Part shown: one piece after another, positions 1 to 10,769 of the stretch
Numbering within the stretch: position 1 is the first letter of the stretch
How the letters are laid out: each line of letters opens with the position of its first letter
Source: Phlebiopsis flavidoalba
Lineage: Eukaryota; Basidiomycota; Agaricomycetes; Polyporales; Phanerochaetaceae
Assembly: GCA_035772785.1 (NCBI GenBank)
Contig: JAOCPU010000039.1
Span: 62,001 to 126,000 of the forward strand
Length of the DNA: 64,000 nucleotides
Direction: 5' to 3'
Translations under genes and position numbers: made by a program
The notes under the pieces: model-generated
Database searches by the model: none
Seen by the model: only the letters and a program-made list of their open reading frames with translations
Told to the model about the DNA's origin: nothing

Positions 1-37
1 CCTGCGATGTTGAGCGAAAGGTAAAAAGCGCAGACAT
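1..37 (-). CDS. possible 5' end of a gene running off the left edge
   Basis: An ATG on the minus strand opens a frame that stays open to the window edge and reads MSALFTFRSTSQ. The residues are rich in Ser, Thr, Arg and Phe, as in many mitochondrial presequences, but twelve codons prove little. Upstream on the same strand lies a CT-rich leader and a TATA-like stretch near position 495, which suits a promoter. This is inference from position and composition; the family is unknown. Confidence 0.2.
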   Translation of the reverse strand, partial: MSALFTFRSTSQ

Positions 38-39
38 AG

Positions 40-1360
40 AAATGGGCCTGGCACGAGAGCGGCGAAGGCGTATACGCCTCGACGCCCTCTGCCTTGTTGG
101 CCGAGTCGGATTCTTGTAAGACGCGGGTGTGATGAATGGGCCCAGCACGATGGACGGTGGGGGGTGTGCGCCAGAGACATTCCTCACCGCCACGGCCCGA
201 GGCGAATGCAATCCCAGTGACGCTCTCGAGCCGCTGCTGAGCCCGAGAGCACGACTACCGGTGGCTGAAGTCGTACTCTCGTTGGCAGAAAGCGCTTCGC
301 TGCAGGAAAGACAAAGGATAGGCAGCGAGGTGGAGGAGAGAGGTGAAGGGGAGATGGAGGAGGCGAACGAGGCTGGTGGTGCTATTTATGCTGTTTCTGG
401 ATCGGCCTTTCTGGGTTGTTGGTTGCGAATCAACGGTCATCAGCCGCGCGTCACGTTTTCTCGACGCGACGCGACGCGTTTGATCTGGCGCTTATATCCA
501 CGGCGCGATATATGGGTGGCGGGGAGCGCCTCTCCTGAGCTCTCTCCACTCGCATCAGAAAGTCCGGAAATCCAAGAGTCTGAGCGCGCGTCTGTGCGTC
601 TGTTCGTCTGAGCGTCTGTGCACTGTGCAGTCTGGGGCAGCGGGCCGCCCGGGTTAGATTAGATAACACAGGCTTATCTGTGGTAACTATATCAGGATCG
701 CTGGGCTGCTCGATATGGAAAGCTGAAGACTCTTGTCCCTCCGCTGCTCATCGCATACACTCCCCCACCAATGTCATTGACACTCTGTCGCCTCCTTGAC
801 CTCACACTTCAACTCGCGTCTCGCGCTGTCTTGCACTCACGCCGTCGCGGCCTCTCGCCTCGTCCTACCCACAACCTCCAAACTGTGGAGAACGGTACGC
901 GTCCCTCTCACGTTCTATCCTCGCCCTCGCACCCTCGACCTCAAGATGTGTTGGCACCGCCCTCACTTTACAACATCTGCGGGCACCCTGCCCTTGCCCT
1001 TTGACCTCGCGCGTGATACCGACGTGCCAGCAGATCGTGCTACCCGTCTTGCCGCCGCTGCCCACTTGGCCGCGGGCGACCGGCGCGGCCGTGGAACGGC
1101 ACGACCGAGACGAGAATCGCGCCCTCGACCTCAACCTTGGTCTCATGCCGTAGGACGTAGGACGCTGTCGCAAGTACGAGGCGACCCTCGCGCGCTCTAC
1201 ACCGTCATACTGCGGCAAACCCCGCCCTCTCACTGTCCCACTCTCCGCCTCACGCCCACGCGCACGCTGCCCTCGCCCTTCGACCTCGCACTCGATAGGG
1301 TTCTCGGCTATGGGTTTAGGGTGAGGAGAGATCGATAGACGTTGTCTGGGGACGCTTGAC
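40..1360. other. no confident gene; CT-rich and promoter-like sequence
   Basis: Several long open frames exist on both strands, but none shows a recognisable domain and they overlap each other. The part from 770 to 1330 is a C/T-rich stretch in which short phrases such as ccctcgccctt and gacctcgc recur, so it looks like low-complexity or leader sequence. The only structured element is the promoter-like module at 535-640. Confidence 0.4.
535..640 (-). repeat. promoter-like module with gacgcac-type repeats (copy 1, inverted)
   Basis: Read on the minus strand this holds a run of cagacgcacagacg units, then a segment close to actcttggatttccggac and a gagtggagagagctc stretch. The same order occurs on the plus strand at 3113-3205 just upstream of the F-box gene. 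The two copies face each other across about 2.5 kb. They may be upstream regions of related genes or remnants of one duplication. Confidence 0.5.
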
Positions 1361-1408
1361 AGGTGAGTACGAGTACTTCTGTATGTGACGAACAACTTAC
1401 CAATACAG

Positions 1409-2014
1409 CGCATACCACCCCGCCACCACAGAACAACTATTCGACTTCACACGTACAGACACCCGGCGCATATCCTACATCTGCTTACAAAACACCTCAC
1501 GGGGGCATGAGCGAGAAGAAGTCGACATTCAGAGGGCTCTTCGCCAAAGAATGCGAGTACCATTGCTTCGCGAACCATCTTTGTGCTAGCTAACGTTGTG
1601 TTGTGCAGCTTTGGTGACGACCGCAACCCAGCCAATGACACTGTGAATGTCATGAAGGAAATCCTCGTAGAGTACGTTGTGGATGTGGTACGTCGGATCT
1701 CCATCCCAGTGCAGTATTCGATTAACGGACGACTGCCTGCTGAGTGTCAAACAGCCCTTGCACACGGCAAAAAGTTACAGTTATGTATTGAAGACCTGCG
1801 ACAAGCATTGTCGAGACCGGCAGATTACTGTCGCTAGCCAACACGGTGACGCGCCTGCCGAGTTCGTCCTCACGAATACTTCGTTGTAGGTGAAGCGGCC
1901 AAAGGACCGTGAGTACACATAACCAGCCATTCGTAGTAGTGAGTCAATACGCGTCGTACTCATGTCTTGGCGCATTTAACAGCGAAATGGCCTGAGATCC
2001 TCGCTCCTTTGTGA
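1409..2014 (+). CDS. TAF13: TFIID subunit TAF13 (histone-fold), interrupted
   Basis: TAF13 pairs with TAF11 through a histone fold in the general transcription factor TFIID. Seen: a polar N-terminal exon ending in SEKKSTFRGLFAKE, then after an intron FGDDRNPANDTVNVMKEIL and VEYVVDV, then after a 57-nt intron (1688-1744) CQTALAHGKKLQLCIEDLRQ followed by ALSRPAD. These match the order of fungal TAF13 proteins. The residues that normally join FAKE to FGDD are missing, so a small exon or a few bases may be lost. The tail (AEFVLTNT, then KRPKD) is poorly conserved and the stop at 2012-2014 is tentative. The first exon is not identified; an intron acceptor at 1407-1408 implies one upstream, and the first in-frame Met is at 1507. 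Confidence 0.75.
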
Positions 2015-2714
2015 CACGTTCTATGGGCGGAGACCTTCGATGGGACGCTCGAGATATCTCTACTCGCGAAGAAGAGGAAGCAGAATGCGGCCCTTACCCT
2101 CCAAGTCATTCACATCTCTGGCCACCTTTGTCAAAGGCCGGTATTTACCAAACTCGTTCTCTCGTCTAAATTGACACATTATTTGTAGGCTTGTCTATGG
2201 ACGCCGATGTCTGCTCGGTCACCCAGAAGGACGAACGGTTCATTCTCCTCCATGACCCAGGCTGTCGGCCTCATGGCTGAGCTCGACCTTGGCACCGAGC
2301 ACCTTTGATTTATGGTAAATAGGTGCACACTCTCCTCTTCTTACATTCACATTCGCGCGCTCACGCACCACTTTAGCCGCTTCGTCTATGGATACCCTCG
2401 CCGCCTGCTCAGTGCTCCGTCACAAAGCTTGTCCTGTCAAGGTTAGCATCAAGGTCATGCACTTGGACAAAGCTGAGATGGTCAAGCATCTGCAAGCGGG
2501 GGCGAGGAGGCCGCCACACAGCGCGTTCAGGCCGCGCAGGCCGCTCCTGCTGGAAGTGGGCGAGGCGGGAGACCCATCTGCCGCCGAGGGTCCAGGGCTG
2601 CCGCCACTTGCGCATAAATACAAACCAAACGCGGAGGGATGGGTCGAGTTTGATAAGCCAATATTGTATAAGAGGAACCAAGCTTGTACTTCTCTATTTC
2701 AAGGTGTACACTAG
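2015..2714 (+). other. unidentified, possibly eroded coding sequence
   Basis: The plus strand has fragments with protein-like composition, for example LEISLLAKKRKQNAALTLQV near 2055 and VSIKVMHLDKAEMVKHLQAG near 2440, separated by stops and possible introns (acceptor-like sites near 2189 and 2376). I could not assign them to a family or join them into one frame. They may be exons of an unrecognised gene downstream of TAF13, or chance. Confidence 0.25.
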
Positions 2715-2718
2715 TTAT

Positions 2719-3005
2719 TACTGTACTAATTCGACCTGAACGGCGGCGGGTGTGACGTGTGACACTTACACAAACGCACCGGCGACAGCGGCGGTGGGGC
2801 CCGGTAACGTGTGACAACGGGCGACTCCCAACGGGCGCCACACCCGCGCCGCAGGCGCGGAAAATTCCGAGCCATAAGCGCCGTGCGAAAACAACGTGTC
2901 ACACAGCGGCGGCGGGGGTCTGTGACATGTGACAAGGGGCGAGAAACGACGGTTTTTCGGGCCCTTGTGACATGTGACAGCCGTTCAGGTCGAATTAGTA
3001 CAGTA
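2719..3005. mobile_element. short non-autonomous inverted-repeat transposon (MITE), TA target site
   Basis: Bases 2721-2744 and 2980-3003 are perfect inverted repeats of 24 bp, beginning CTGTACTAATTCGACCTG at the left. Each is flanked by TA (2719-2720 and 3004-3005), so the element is 283 bp with a TA target-site duplication, as in Tc1/mariner-type elements. The interior has no significant ORF. It is GC-rich and repeats TGTGACATGTGACA-like motifs near both ends as subterminal repeats. It sits between the TAF13 region and the F-box gene. The superfamily is inferred from the TA duplication only. Confidence 0.8.
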
Positions 3006-3112
3006 ATCTCTCTTGTACCTTGTCCTACATCTTAGAGAAACGCGTGACGGTCACCAACACTGGTTTGGAGGACGGCGCTTAGTCAAAACACTAAGCGCCG
3101 AGGTGTACGGAC

Positions 3113-3205
3113 TTGGCCGCACAGACGCACAGACGCACAGACGCACAGACGCACAGACTCTGCGTTTCCCGGACGCTCTCACTCGCATCTCGACCAGAGC
3201 TCTCA
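3113..3205 (+). repeat. gacgcaca tandem repeat and promoter-like module (copy 2)
   Basis: About five tandem 8-bp units (acagacgc) lie at 3119-3158. They are followed by a segment and a cgctctcactcgcatctcg stretch that resemble the inverted copy at 535-640. The F-box start codon is about 60 bp downstream, so this is probably part of its upstream region. Confidence 0.6.
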
Positions 3206-3262
3206 TCACTACGCCCACCGCGCCACATCCCAGCTCGACGCCGACATTCGCGCTGGAACGTC

Positions 3263-4273
3263 ATGTCGGAAGAGAAGCTACCAGAGGAATTGCTGCGCGA
3301 AATACTCGCGTACACCTTTGCTATGCCGCACGATGTCTTTTGCGGTTTTACTAGCACTATGCCAAATGGTGTGCCCCTAGCGGTTCAGGCGGTGATCGGT
3401 CCAGCTAGAACCGAGCGCCCCCATGATATTCTGTTGGTCTCGAAACGGTGGCTGCGCGTGGGCTCGCCACTGCTATACGAGTCCATTTCTCTCCGGACGC
3501 CCACGCATACGCAAACCGTCGCCAAACTTTTCAAGTATAAACCCGAGTCTAGGCCGAGCCGTGCGGAAGCTCAAGCTACTCGGAGGGTATGGTCGCGACC
3601 TTCCCGCTATTATCAAAGCGACCCCCAAATCTCCACACGGTTTACCTCAACATGTCTGTACCGTCGTCGGACAGCATCGCCGGAATTAAGAAGACGCTTC
3701 CCATCCTCAACCCGACTAGATTGCATCTCGAAGAGGGACAGTGGAGGAAAAACAAGCAAAGCAGGGAGTTAAGCGAACTGCTGAATGTGAAACATGGGTA
3801 AATGGGCCTCACTAGTGAGTACATCTTCAGTTTTCAACTTGTTGATATCATGCGATGTTCATATCCGCCGACCAAGAGATACCTCTACTTCCATCTCAAT
3901 TGGCATTTCGCCTCAATGATGCCGGCGCTGAAGGAAGCACCTGCTCTGGAAGAACTCTGGGTAGACAGCACGTCGATATTGACGGCCTCCGACCTGGATC
4001 TGCAGGAGGTCTTGGCTAAACCAACTATGCGCAAAGTGCACTACTGGGACTTCTGGCCCCAGGACGCGGAAAGCGCTCGCTCAAAGGCTAGCAGATCTTC
4101 AATACACCGAAAAGATGCAAAAACTCATTTCGCACACCGATCACTGGTGGGCGTGGGAATGGGTAGACCGCCACTCACATCTCATCGGTCTCATGGTCGA
4201 ACTGTTGTATCGATATCACTACATTGACGACGATGCAGTCCGCAATGCAAACCCAGCAAGTCTCCTGGGTTAA
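3263..4273 (+). CDS. F-box family protein, frame broken at AAA runs
   Basis: The N-terminus (MSEEKLPEELLREILAYTF, then HDILLVSKRW and LLYESISLRT) fits the F-box and linker of the large Agaricomycete F-box families, which recruit substrates to SCF ubiquitin ligases. Downstream pieces, RKLKLLGGYGRDLPAIIKAT and LHTVYLNMSV, are leucine-rich-repeat-like and lie in different frames. Each break sits at an AAA run (3539-3541, 3627-3629, 3790-3792, 4070-4072), and shortening each run by one A restores one conserved reading to the stop at 4271-4273. An intron may begin at GTGAGT near 3816. No substrate can be inferred. Confidence 0.8.
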
Positions 4274-4604
4274 TATCTCCTTGCCTCGTCGATTTCTTCA
4301 TGCAGGATTAAAGATGTAATTGTGACGATCGCATAATGAACCTTGTTGTGTACTCTCACCGAGGCGGAAATGGTCGTCTGGTCGTGTCAACGCTGACTAG
4401 ACCTACGGACTTTCTTTGTTCCTTGCAGACTTTACAATGCCCTTTCATCTAGCTAGATAGGAGTTAGCCTGGCTTACCACACTGTGACTTTGCAGGCTTC
4501 CCACGCCACCCATTGGCCAACGATCCTGACACTGTGACATACCCCCGAGCCGTAAAGCGCAAACGCCACACAATCTAGACCTTATGGACACCTAGAACCC
4601 ACGC
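4274..4604. other. intergenic, no gene seen
   Basis: This lies between the 3' ends of the convergent F-box and CMD genes. No ORF of note and no clear repeat are visible; it is probably the two 3' UTRs and terminators. Confidence 0.5.
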
Positions 4605-5330
4605 TCAACGCTCCTCAGACCCCTCTGGGATCGGCACTAGCTCCCCCGCGACATCCCCCACGTCCAGTGCGACGAGTACTCGTGACACCATATTGTACAC
4701 CGCGACTGTCGCCGTCACCTCAACGACCTGCCTGTCATTCAACACGTCCCTCAGCGCGTCAAACACCGCCTGCGGCACCCGCACGTCTCGCGTCATTGCG
4801 TCCGTGTACGCCATGCACGCCCGCAGTTCGGCCGAGAGTACGCCCCGTGCGTCGAGGGTGGAGGTGTCGCGGATGGCGACGAGGGTGTGCCGGGGTCAGG
4901 CCGGCACGGCGTGCGAGAGGCTCGTGCTGGTGCCTGGGGCAGGTCAGTCGGGAACGCGTGAGTATGGGGTGGAGGGACGTGCCATTCGTAGGCGGCGCCG
5001 TTGAGTGCGGCGACGCGGAGCATCTAGCGAGTTATTGTTAGAGCTGGTAGGGTGTGCATAGAGGACGCTAATTCGTACGATCATCTCGCGAATGGACCCG
5101 TGGGGAGGCTGTTTTCGAGACGTACGCCTTGGCCGATGGCGTTCCAGCCGAGAGCAAGGGCTGGCGCATGCAACCTACGTAGCCAATAAGAATGCAGGTA
5201 AGGCAGGGGTAGATGTAGGACAGGACATTACACCGTCCAGCTCCAGGAGCTCTCCGCCTCTACGCTCGCGTATGCTATCTGCCACCTCCGAGGTGCCAGG
5301 CTCAGGAAACACGTACGGTACCCGCGGCAT
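4605..5330 (-). CDS. carboxymuconolactone decarboxylase (CMD/AhpD-like) family protein
   Basis: The exons read MPRVPYVFPEPGTSEVADSI with ERRGGELLELDG; then LHAPALALGWNAIGQGVRL; then IREMI joined across an intron to MLRVAALNGAAYEWH; then HEPLARRAGLT; then AMTRDVRVPQAVFDALRDV. This is the usual order of the CMD fold, an all-helical family related to AhpD that includes decarboxylases and peroxidase-like enzymes. The substrate of fungal members is mostly unknown. The frame is lost near GGG around 5096 and at a C run near 4888. Start ATG is at 5328-5330 and stop at 4605-4607. It diverges from MLH3. The AhpD CxxC pair is not evident, so redox activity is doubtful. Confidence 0.8.
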
Positions 5331-5593
5331 CTTCTATCGTCCCTACCGCGCTCCTTTGCCCTGAATGAGTACCCACATATGTTTTCATGGCGAATTCTAC
5401 GCACCTGCAGGTGATTGTCCGTGTGCACGATGAGAACATACCGTGTGTCGTGGTTGCATCTGGACAGGATTTCCCCACAGACACCGAGGCCTCCATGCAC
5501 TCGCGTCATCACCCCCCCGCGTCAGCACACATCATGACCCTAGGCGCCGTTCCCGCCACCTTCGTCTTGACCAGCAGACGATGCACACACGCA
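5331..5593. promoter_or_regulatory. shared upstream region of CMD gene and MLH3
   Basis: The two start codons face away from each other 263 bp apart, so this interval must hold both promoters. No clear TATA box was identified. Confidence 0.45.
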
Positions 5594-8500
5594 ATGGCGG
5601 CAGCGGAGAACGAGATGCGCCGACTACCTGAGACGGTGCAGGGTACGCTGCGCTCGACGCAGCTCATCGTCGCGCTCCCGCAACTGGTCGCGGAGCTCGT
5701 GCAGAATGCGCGCTCGACGCGGGGGCGCGCGCGAGGTGCGCGTCGGGCTCGATTGTGCGGACTGGGCATGCTGGGTGGTTGACGATGGGAATGGGATGGG
5801 GAGGCGCGAGCTGGAGAGCCTAGGGCGTTACAGTGAGTGCGGCCTTGGTTTCTACTTGGTGGGAGGGTGATGAAAGCTAGGCACATCGAAGGTGTACGAT
5901 GGGGAGTCGCGTGGGGAGGTTTCGACCTTTGGCTTTCGTGGGGAAGGTGAGGTTTTCTAATTGCACGCGAAGGGAGGCTTCTTATGTGTGTTTGCAGCTC
6001 TCGCGTCTATCGCCGACTTGTCTTGCCCTCGAATATCTCCCTCACCGCACCGCGCGCTCGCCCGAGTCCTGGTCCCTCATCCTCAAGGTAGGTCGTCTAT
6101 GTCACGGCCACACCTCGTTTGGATGCTGGACGTAAACTAGGGCGGTACGACCTTGTACACTGGGCCCAGCCTCCGCTGGCGTCGCGAAAAACCGCTGGCA
6201 CAGCCGTCACCGTGCGCGACGCGTTCTATAACGTACGTCTCCCCTTGCTCCTTCCACAGCTGACGCGCTGACGCCCGTAGTTGCCCATCCGACGCCTCTC
6301 GCACACCCCGCCCGCCCGCACGCTTGAGCTCGTGCGCCGAGACATTGAAGCGATCGCGCTGGTGTTCCGCATGTTGCGTTCTCACTTGAAAGTACCCGCG
6401 GGGCGGGGTCTGCAAATGCAGAGAGCGAGAGAGTGCTCAAGATCCCGAAGGTAGGCTCTCGTGCTACAACGCTCCTTATCACATCTAAATGCACTGCTTA
6501 GACGGGCTCGACCATTCTCGCTTTCCGACAAGTTTTTGGTCGGGCTTTGGTTGAGGTATGTGTTGTATAAATATGATGGCATGTCGATGCGCTGATGTGT
6601 TGCGTAGCACATGGAAGAGGTTAGTATTGCGCAAGATGGACTCAGAATTGAGGGTTTCATTAGTCTCAATGCCACACCCTCCAAAGTACGTGTTTCGCTT
6701 GTGTATCGTGTGGTAATACTTATGATTACTTCACAGGCATATCAGTACTTGTGTATGCCGTTGTGCACATGGATGTAATACCTCGACTGACGCGGCCTTG
6801 ATAGACATTAATCGACATTTGCTCCGGGTATGTGACTTGCATCGGTTGGTTGACTCGAGCTTCGGCTCTTCCTCATTTGTGCGGACTGTGAGTTCAATAT
6901 GTTGACTCATAACGTTGAGCTGATATGTATCTCTGTAGGCGTTGGATGAACACTCCACGGGAGCGATATCGTCTTCAGGTACGTGTATCTCGAGGATCGG
7001 GTCGCCACCACTGACCACATGACTGTATGCTAGCTGTGCAGCGTTCTCCTAGAAAAGTGGGCAAGAAGCCGGTTTACGTTCTCAACATAACAGTACCCCC
7101 TGCCCACGTTGACAATACGATCGAGCCGGCTAAAACAGCAGTGTATTTACAGGTATGTATTCTCTACCACCCAGCAATCAAGCGAGAACTAACCAACTCA
7201 ATGAGTTAGAACAACGTCGCTGTCGCCACTCTACTACAATCAGTTATTGAGGCTTTTTTGTACAAGCACGGGTTCAAGTCACGACAGGTTGTAGCCTCGG
7301 TGAGATCTACTGAGGCAACCACAAATTCTCGTAAAAGGCGCCGGGAGGCGGGCCATACCGCTTTTTCTTCGGCTGCTTCGACCCGCGAGTCTGCTTTCGA
7401 CGTGCCGACGGTCGCTCCATGGGTAACAGCGTATTTTCATGGGTTATATGTGACGTATGCTGATATGTACGTACAGATGTCCGAAGAAACAGACGAGGGC
7501 CAACAAGCCGCTGCGTGGACGGATCCTACTACTGGTGTTACGTACACTCTGGACCCTCGCACAGGAAACTCGTATCCCGTCAACGAGACACAGAAGGATG
7601 TGCTCACGGGCAGACGGACCATAGTTCGTCAATCCAATTCGAACACCATGGAAGAACCGCCGGAGTGGATCCAACGAGCGTTGGGGGTATGTCTCTACCA
7701 ATCTCGCCTTTGATCTCGTCTAACGAACTATGTTATGATGCTAGGCCAACCAAACCTATGTCCAAACGGAACGCCACATCCCATGCTTGGATATATCGGG
7801 CCCAGTTTTCGACCAGCCCGCACGTCAGCCTCCTTCAGCTTCACATTTCTATCACGCACCCAGTCCCACCTCGCAAGCTTCACAAAAGAAAACCTGGGCG
7901 ATGCCCTTGTTGTAGCGCAGGTTGACGCGAAGTTCATCGCATGTGTGTTGCCCGTTGATACCCTCCAGGATCCCGCAGAAGGAGTGTTGACGCTGGTGGA
8001 CCAGCATGCAGCCGACGAGCGAATTCGCGTGGAAAGGTTCCTGAGGCAGCTGTGTGGCAGATTTGCGGTGCCGTCACAGGACCCGGTCGTGAGGAGGCTT
8101 GAGCCTCCCGTAACGCTGTCGTTGACGACGCGGGAGGCGGAGATGTTAAAGATGGACGCGGTTCGGGAGGCGTTTGGAAAGTGGGGAATTCACGTTTGAA
8201 CCGCCAAGAGTCGCGAAACAGGACGATAGAACTGTGTCAATTTTTCACCTTTCGCGAGATACCGATGCTCGACAAGAGACTGGGTATGCCCAGATTGATG
8301 TTTCTGGTGTACCCGACATCATAGCGGACAAGGCAAGCGTGCTCGCCCCCCATTCAGACAGTATTGCTGACCCTCGGACAGCTCTCTGACCGAAGATCGC
8401 CTTCGTGACCTCGTCCGAACATACCTCGTCGACCTCTCCGACTCACAGTTTAATTCCGGGGTGCTCTCTTACATTCCCTCGCAGGGCAGCGAGGACACAC

Positions 8501-8912
8501 TGTGGCAACGGGCACTGCAGTGGTGCCCCCAGGGCCTGATTAACCTGGTCAACTCGAAAGCCTGTCGTGGGGCGATCATGTTCAACGACCCACTCTCTCT
8601 GGAGAGGTGCGAGCGGCTCATGGCCGAGTTGAGTCGCGCGGCGCTACCGTTTCAGTGTGCTCATGGACGGTAGGCTCCGCTAACTCCTTCGCCTAGCATG
8701 AGGACTCACGCATCCCCGTTTCTAGACCGTCTCTCGTGCCTTTGACGCGTCTACAAGGAGACCTGTACGGTATGGGTCGCTCTAGACACGTCCACAGCGT
8801 AGACTGGGACGCTTTTGGCGTGGTGTATCGACCTCTCCCGAAGTCGAGTGATGTACAAATGGGTATCTTCCGTCTAGATGGCGCCGAATATTGGCCGAAT
8901 GCGAGGATGTGA
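5594..8912 (+). CDS. MLH3: DNA mismatch repair protein MLH3 (MutL-gamma endonuclease subunit)
   Basis: MLH3 pairs with MLH1 to form MutL-gamma, which nicks DNA in meiotic crossover and some mismatch repair. N-terminal ATPase: GTLRSTQLIVALPQLVAELV with QNA, the DDGNGMG nucleotide-binding loop and STFGFRGE (GHKL motifs). C-terminus: LTLVDQHAADERIRVE matches the metal-binding motif DQHA(X)2E(X)4E; ACRGAIMFND and FQCAHGRP match the other endonuclease motifs. About ten introns of 45-60 nt are implied, one apparently GC-AG (8333-8381). Frame breaks occur at repeated GC near 5710 and 5730, CCC 6026-6028, AAAAA 6187-6191, near 6368 and GGGG 8183-8186, yet conservation continues across them. The final exon ends WPNARM at 8912. 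All three endonuclease motifs are intact, so I favour a working gene with sequence errors. Confidence 0.93.
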
Positions 8913-9742
8913 TCGCTTGGTGGGGTTCGGCAGGCACGGTGTGGGTCCACGGCCAGCGATGCCCTGTCCCTCACACGCAGAGGGTTGCCCAAGTTGTTTA
9001 CCCGCTGGTGTAGCATTGACCCAAACAGCGGCCTCGCGCTGGGACTGCCCGGTGCCGTCGCAGTGATCGATCGTACTGATCTGCAGTCACCACCATGACG
9101 GAAGGGGCGAAACACGCAAGTCCACATTTTATCGGGAGAATGACGCGGGCTGGGCCCGCAATTAGCACGCGCGTAGACGGGTACAGATTACGGCCCCTTC
9201 AGATCGTTGGCAGTTTTCTATATACTGCCGCCACTCGCCGTTGTCGGAAAACGCCCAAAAAGGAAGGTGTAGAAGTTGCCGACCGCTGGCGCTGGGTGTT
9301 TGTATCGTGACGTCGGACTGGAAATATTGTTGGCTATTGTGGATCGCGTACTCACTACACGCTATTGACTCTCGTGGCGGCAGAAAAGATATTCTTGGGT
9401 AGATGACGGTCTATCTTACCCCCTGCTTCCGACACATTATCCTGGTGACTTGCCACCGATTCACCGCCCCCAGCGCAAGAAGCACACGGGAAACGCTCCA
9501 TGTACCTGGTTGGAGTGCGCGCCGCTTCTATACCCGCCGCGGAACTGCTGTATATAGGTATGTCTGGTCAGAATAGGGCGGTGACATTCGAGGCCAAGGG
9601 ACTTCGCGTCATTTCACGACGAATTACCGTATACAGCTCTTCCGCCGTCCGACCATGGGGTTTAAGAGCAAGCTGTTGTCGCTCGGAACCTTCTAACCAG
9701 CACGTTTTACCACAATCTCCCGCATCCACCCGTCTGCTCAAC
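8913..9742. other. intergenic, no gene seen
   Basis: Open frames of about 60-70 codons occur on both strands without any recognisable domain. A TATA-like tgtatatagg lies at 9549-9558, about 190 bp before the secreted-protein start, and could belong to its promoter. Confidence 0.4.
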
Positions 9743-10769
9743 ATGCGCTGCTCCTTCGTCACTCTAGTCCTCTTGGCGGTCACCGCCCTGCCCTCGCTCG
9801 CGGCTCCCCCGTCCGCTGAGGTTGCTCGCTCTGTCTTTGAACAAGAGCGCGGATACGTCTCCGACCACTTCGACAAACGTCAAAGCGGCGGTAACGCCCA
9901 GTCAGGCAGCGCTGGCAGTGGCCGACGGAGGGTCCGTCTCGGGCAGTTCTGGTGAGCGACATATCTCCCCACGAGCGAACCATCCACTGACTCCTACTCT
10001 CAAGGCACCGGCGGAAACGGTGGCACCTCAAAGTCTGGTGATGCGACCAAGGCGGCAACGGGTCACCCGGCGTCGGGTTCGGGAGGAAATGCAGTGTCTG
10101 GTGATGCAGGGTCTGCAAACGGAGGTAGCGTCACCAACGACGGCAGCAGCACTGGTACGGGCCAGGGCGGCAATGGCGGTACTAGCCAGTCTGGCAATGC
10201 CGTAGGCGGCAACGCGCTGGAGCAGGCCAGCAACAACAACAAACCCGGGCACCGTCAGCTCGGTCTCATCCAGCACGCCCGTCACCTCCTCCACATCCGT
10301 TAGCTCGTCGTCCACTTCCATCCCTTCCAGCGTATCTTCTACATCTCCCACCGTCACCTCGTCATCGTCGGTGTCGACTGACAGTGCGTCTTCATCCTCC
10401 TCATCCTCCCCCTCGTCCTCATCCGGCTCGACTTCTTCCACTTCCATCTCGTCTGGCGCTGTCTTAGTTGGTGCAACAATCTCTACCGTCACCGTCACAG
10501 CAGACCCCACAACCACGACCGTCACAGCAGACCCTACGACCATCACCGTTCCCAGTCCCACTACGACGACGGAAACCAGTACCGTCACCGCCGATTACGA
10601 CCAGACTCCCACGACTATTACTGAGTTCAGTACCACAACCACCACCACCACCACTACCGCCACCACCACCACAACTGACCCTTCACTGAGGGGATTTAAC
10701 ATCTATGCACACAAAATCGACGATATTATTCCTTCCTATGCTTATCCTATCAAAACAATGTATTTGTAG
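9743..10769 (+). CDS. secreted Gly/Asn- and Ser/Thr-rich protein with signal peptide
   Basis: The start MRCSFVTLVLLAVTALPSLA is a clear signal peptide. A dibasic DKR near residue 50 is a likely Kex2 site, after which come Gly/Ser/Asn/Ala-rich repeats (exon 2 begins about 10005 after an intron from 9952). The second half is Ser-rich, then Thr-rich with repeated TVTADPTT units, which suggests a heavily O-glycosylated cell-wall or extracellular protein. No GPI signal is obvious at the C-terminus ending KTMYL. The frame breaks at CC 9922-9923 and AAA 10241-10243; removing one base at each gives a continuous low-complexity protein. No enzymatic domain is visible. Confidence 0.7.

Noticed and set aside
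129..611. 160-codon plus-strand frame
   Set aside because: No family resemblance, and it covers a promoter-like module and TATA-like sequence on the other strand.
10028..10588. 186-codon minus-strand frame rich in Val, Glu and Asp
   Set aside because: It is the antisense of the Ser/Thr-rich coding repeats of the secreted protein; the plus strand has a signal peptide and consistent splicing.
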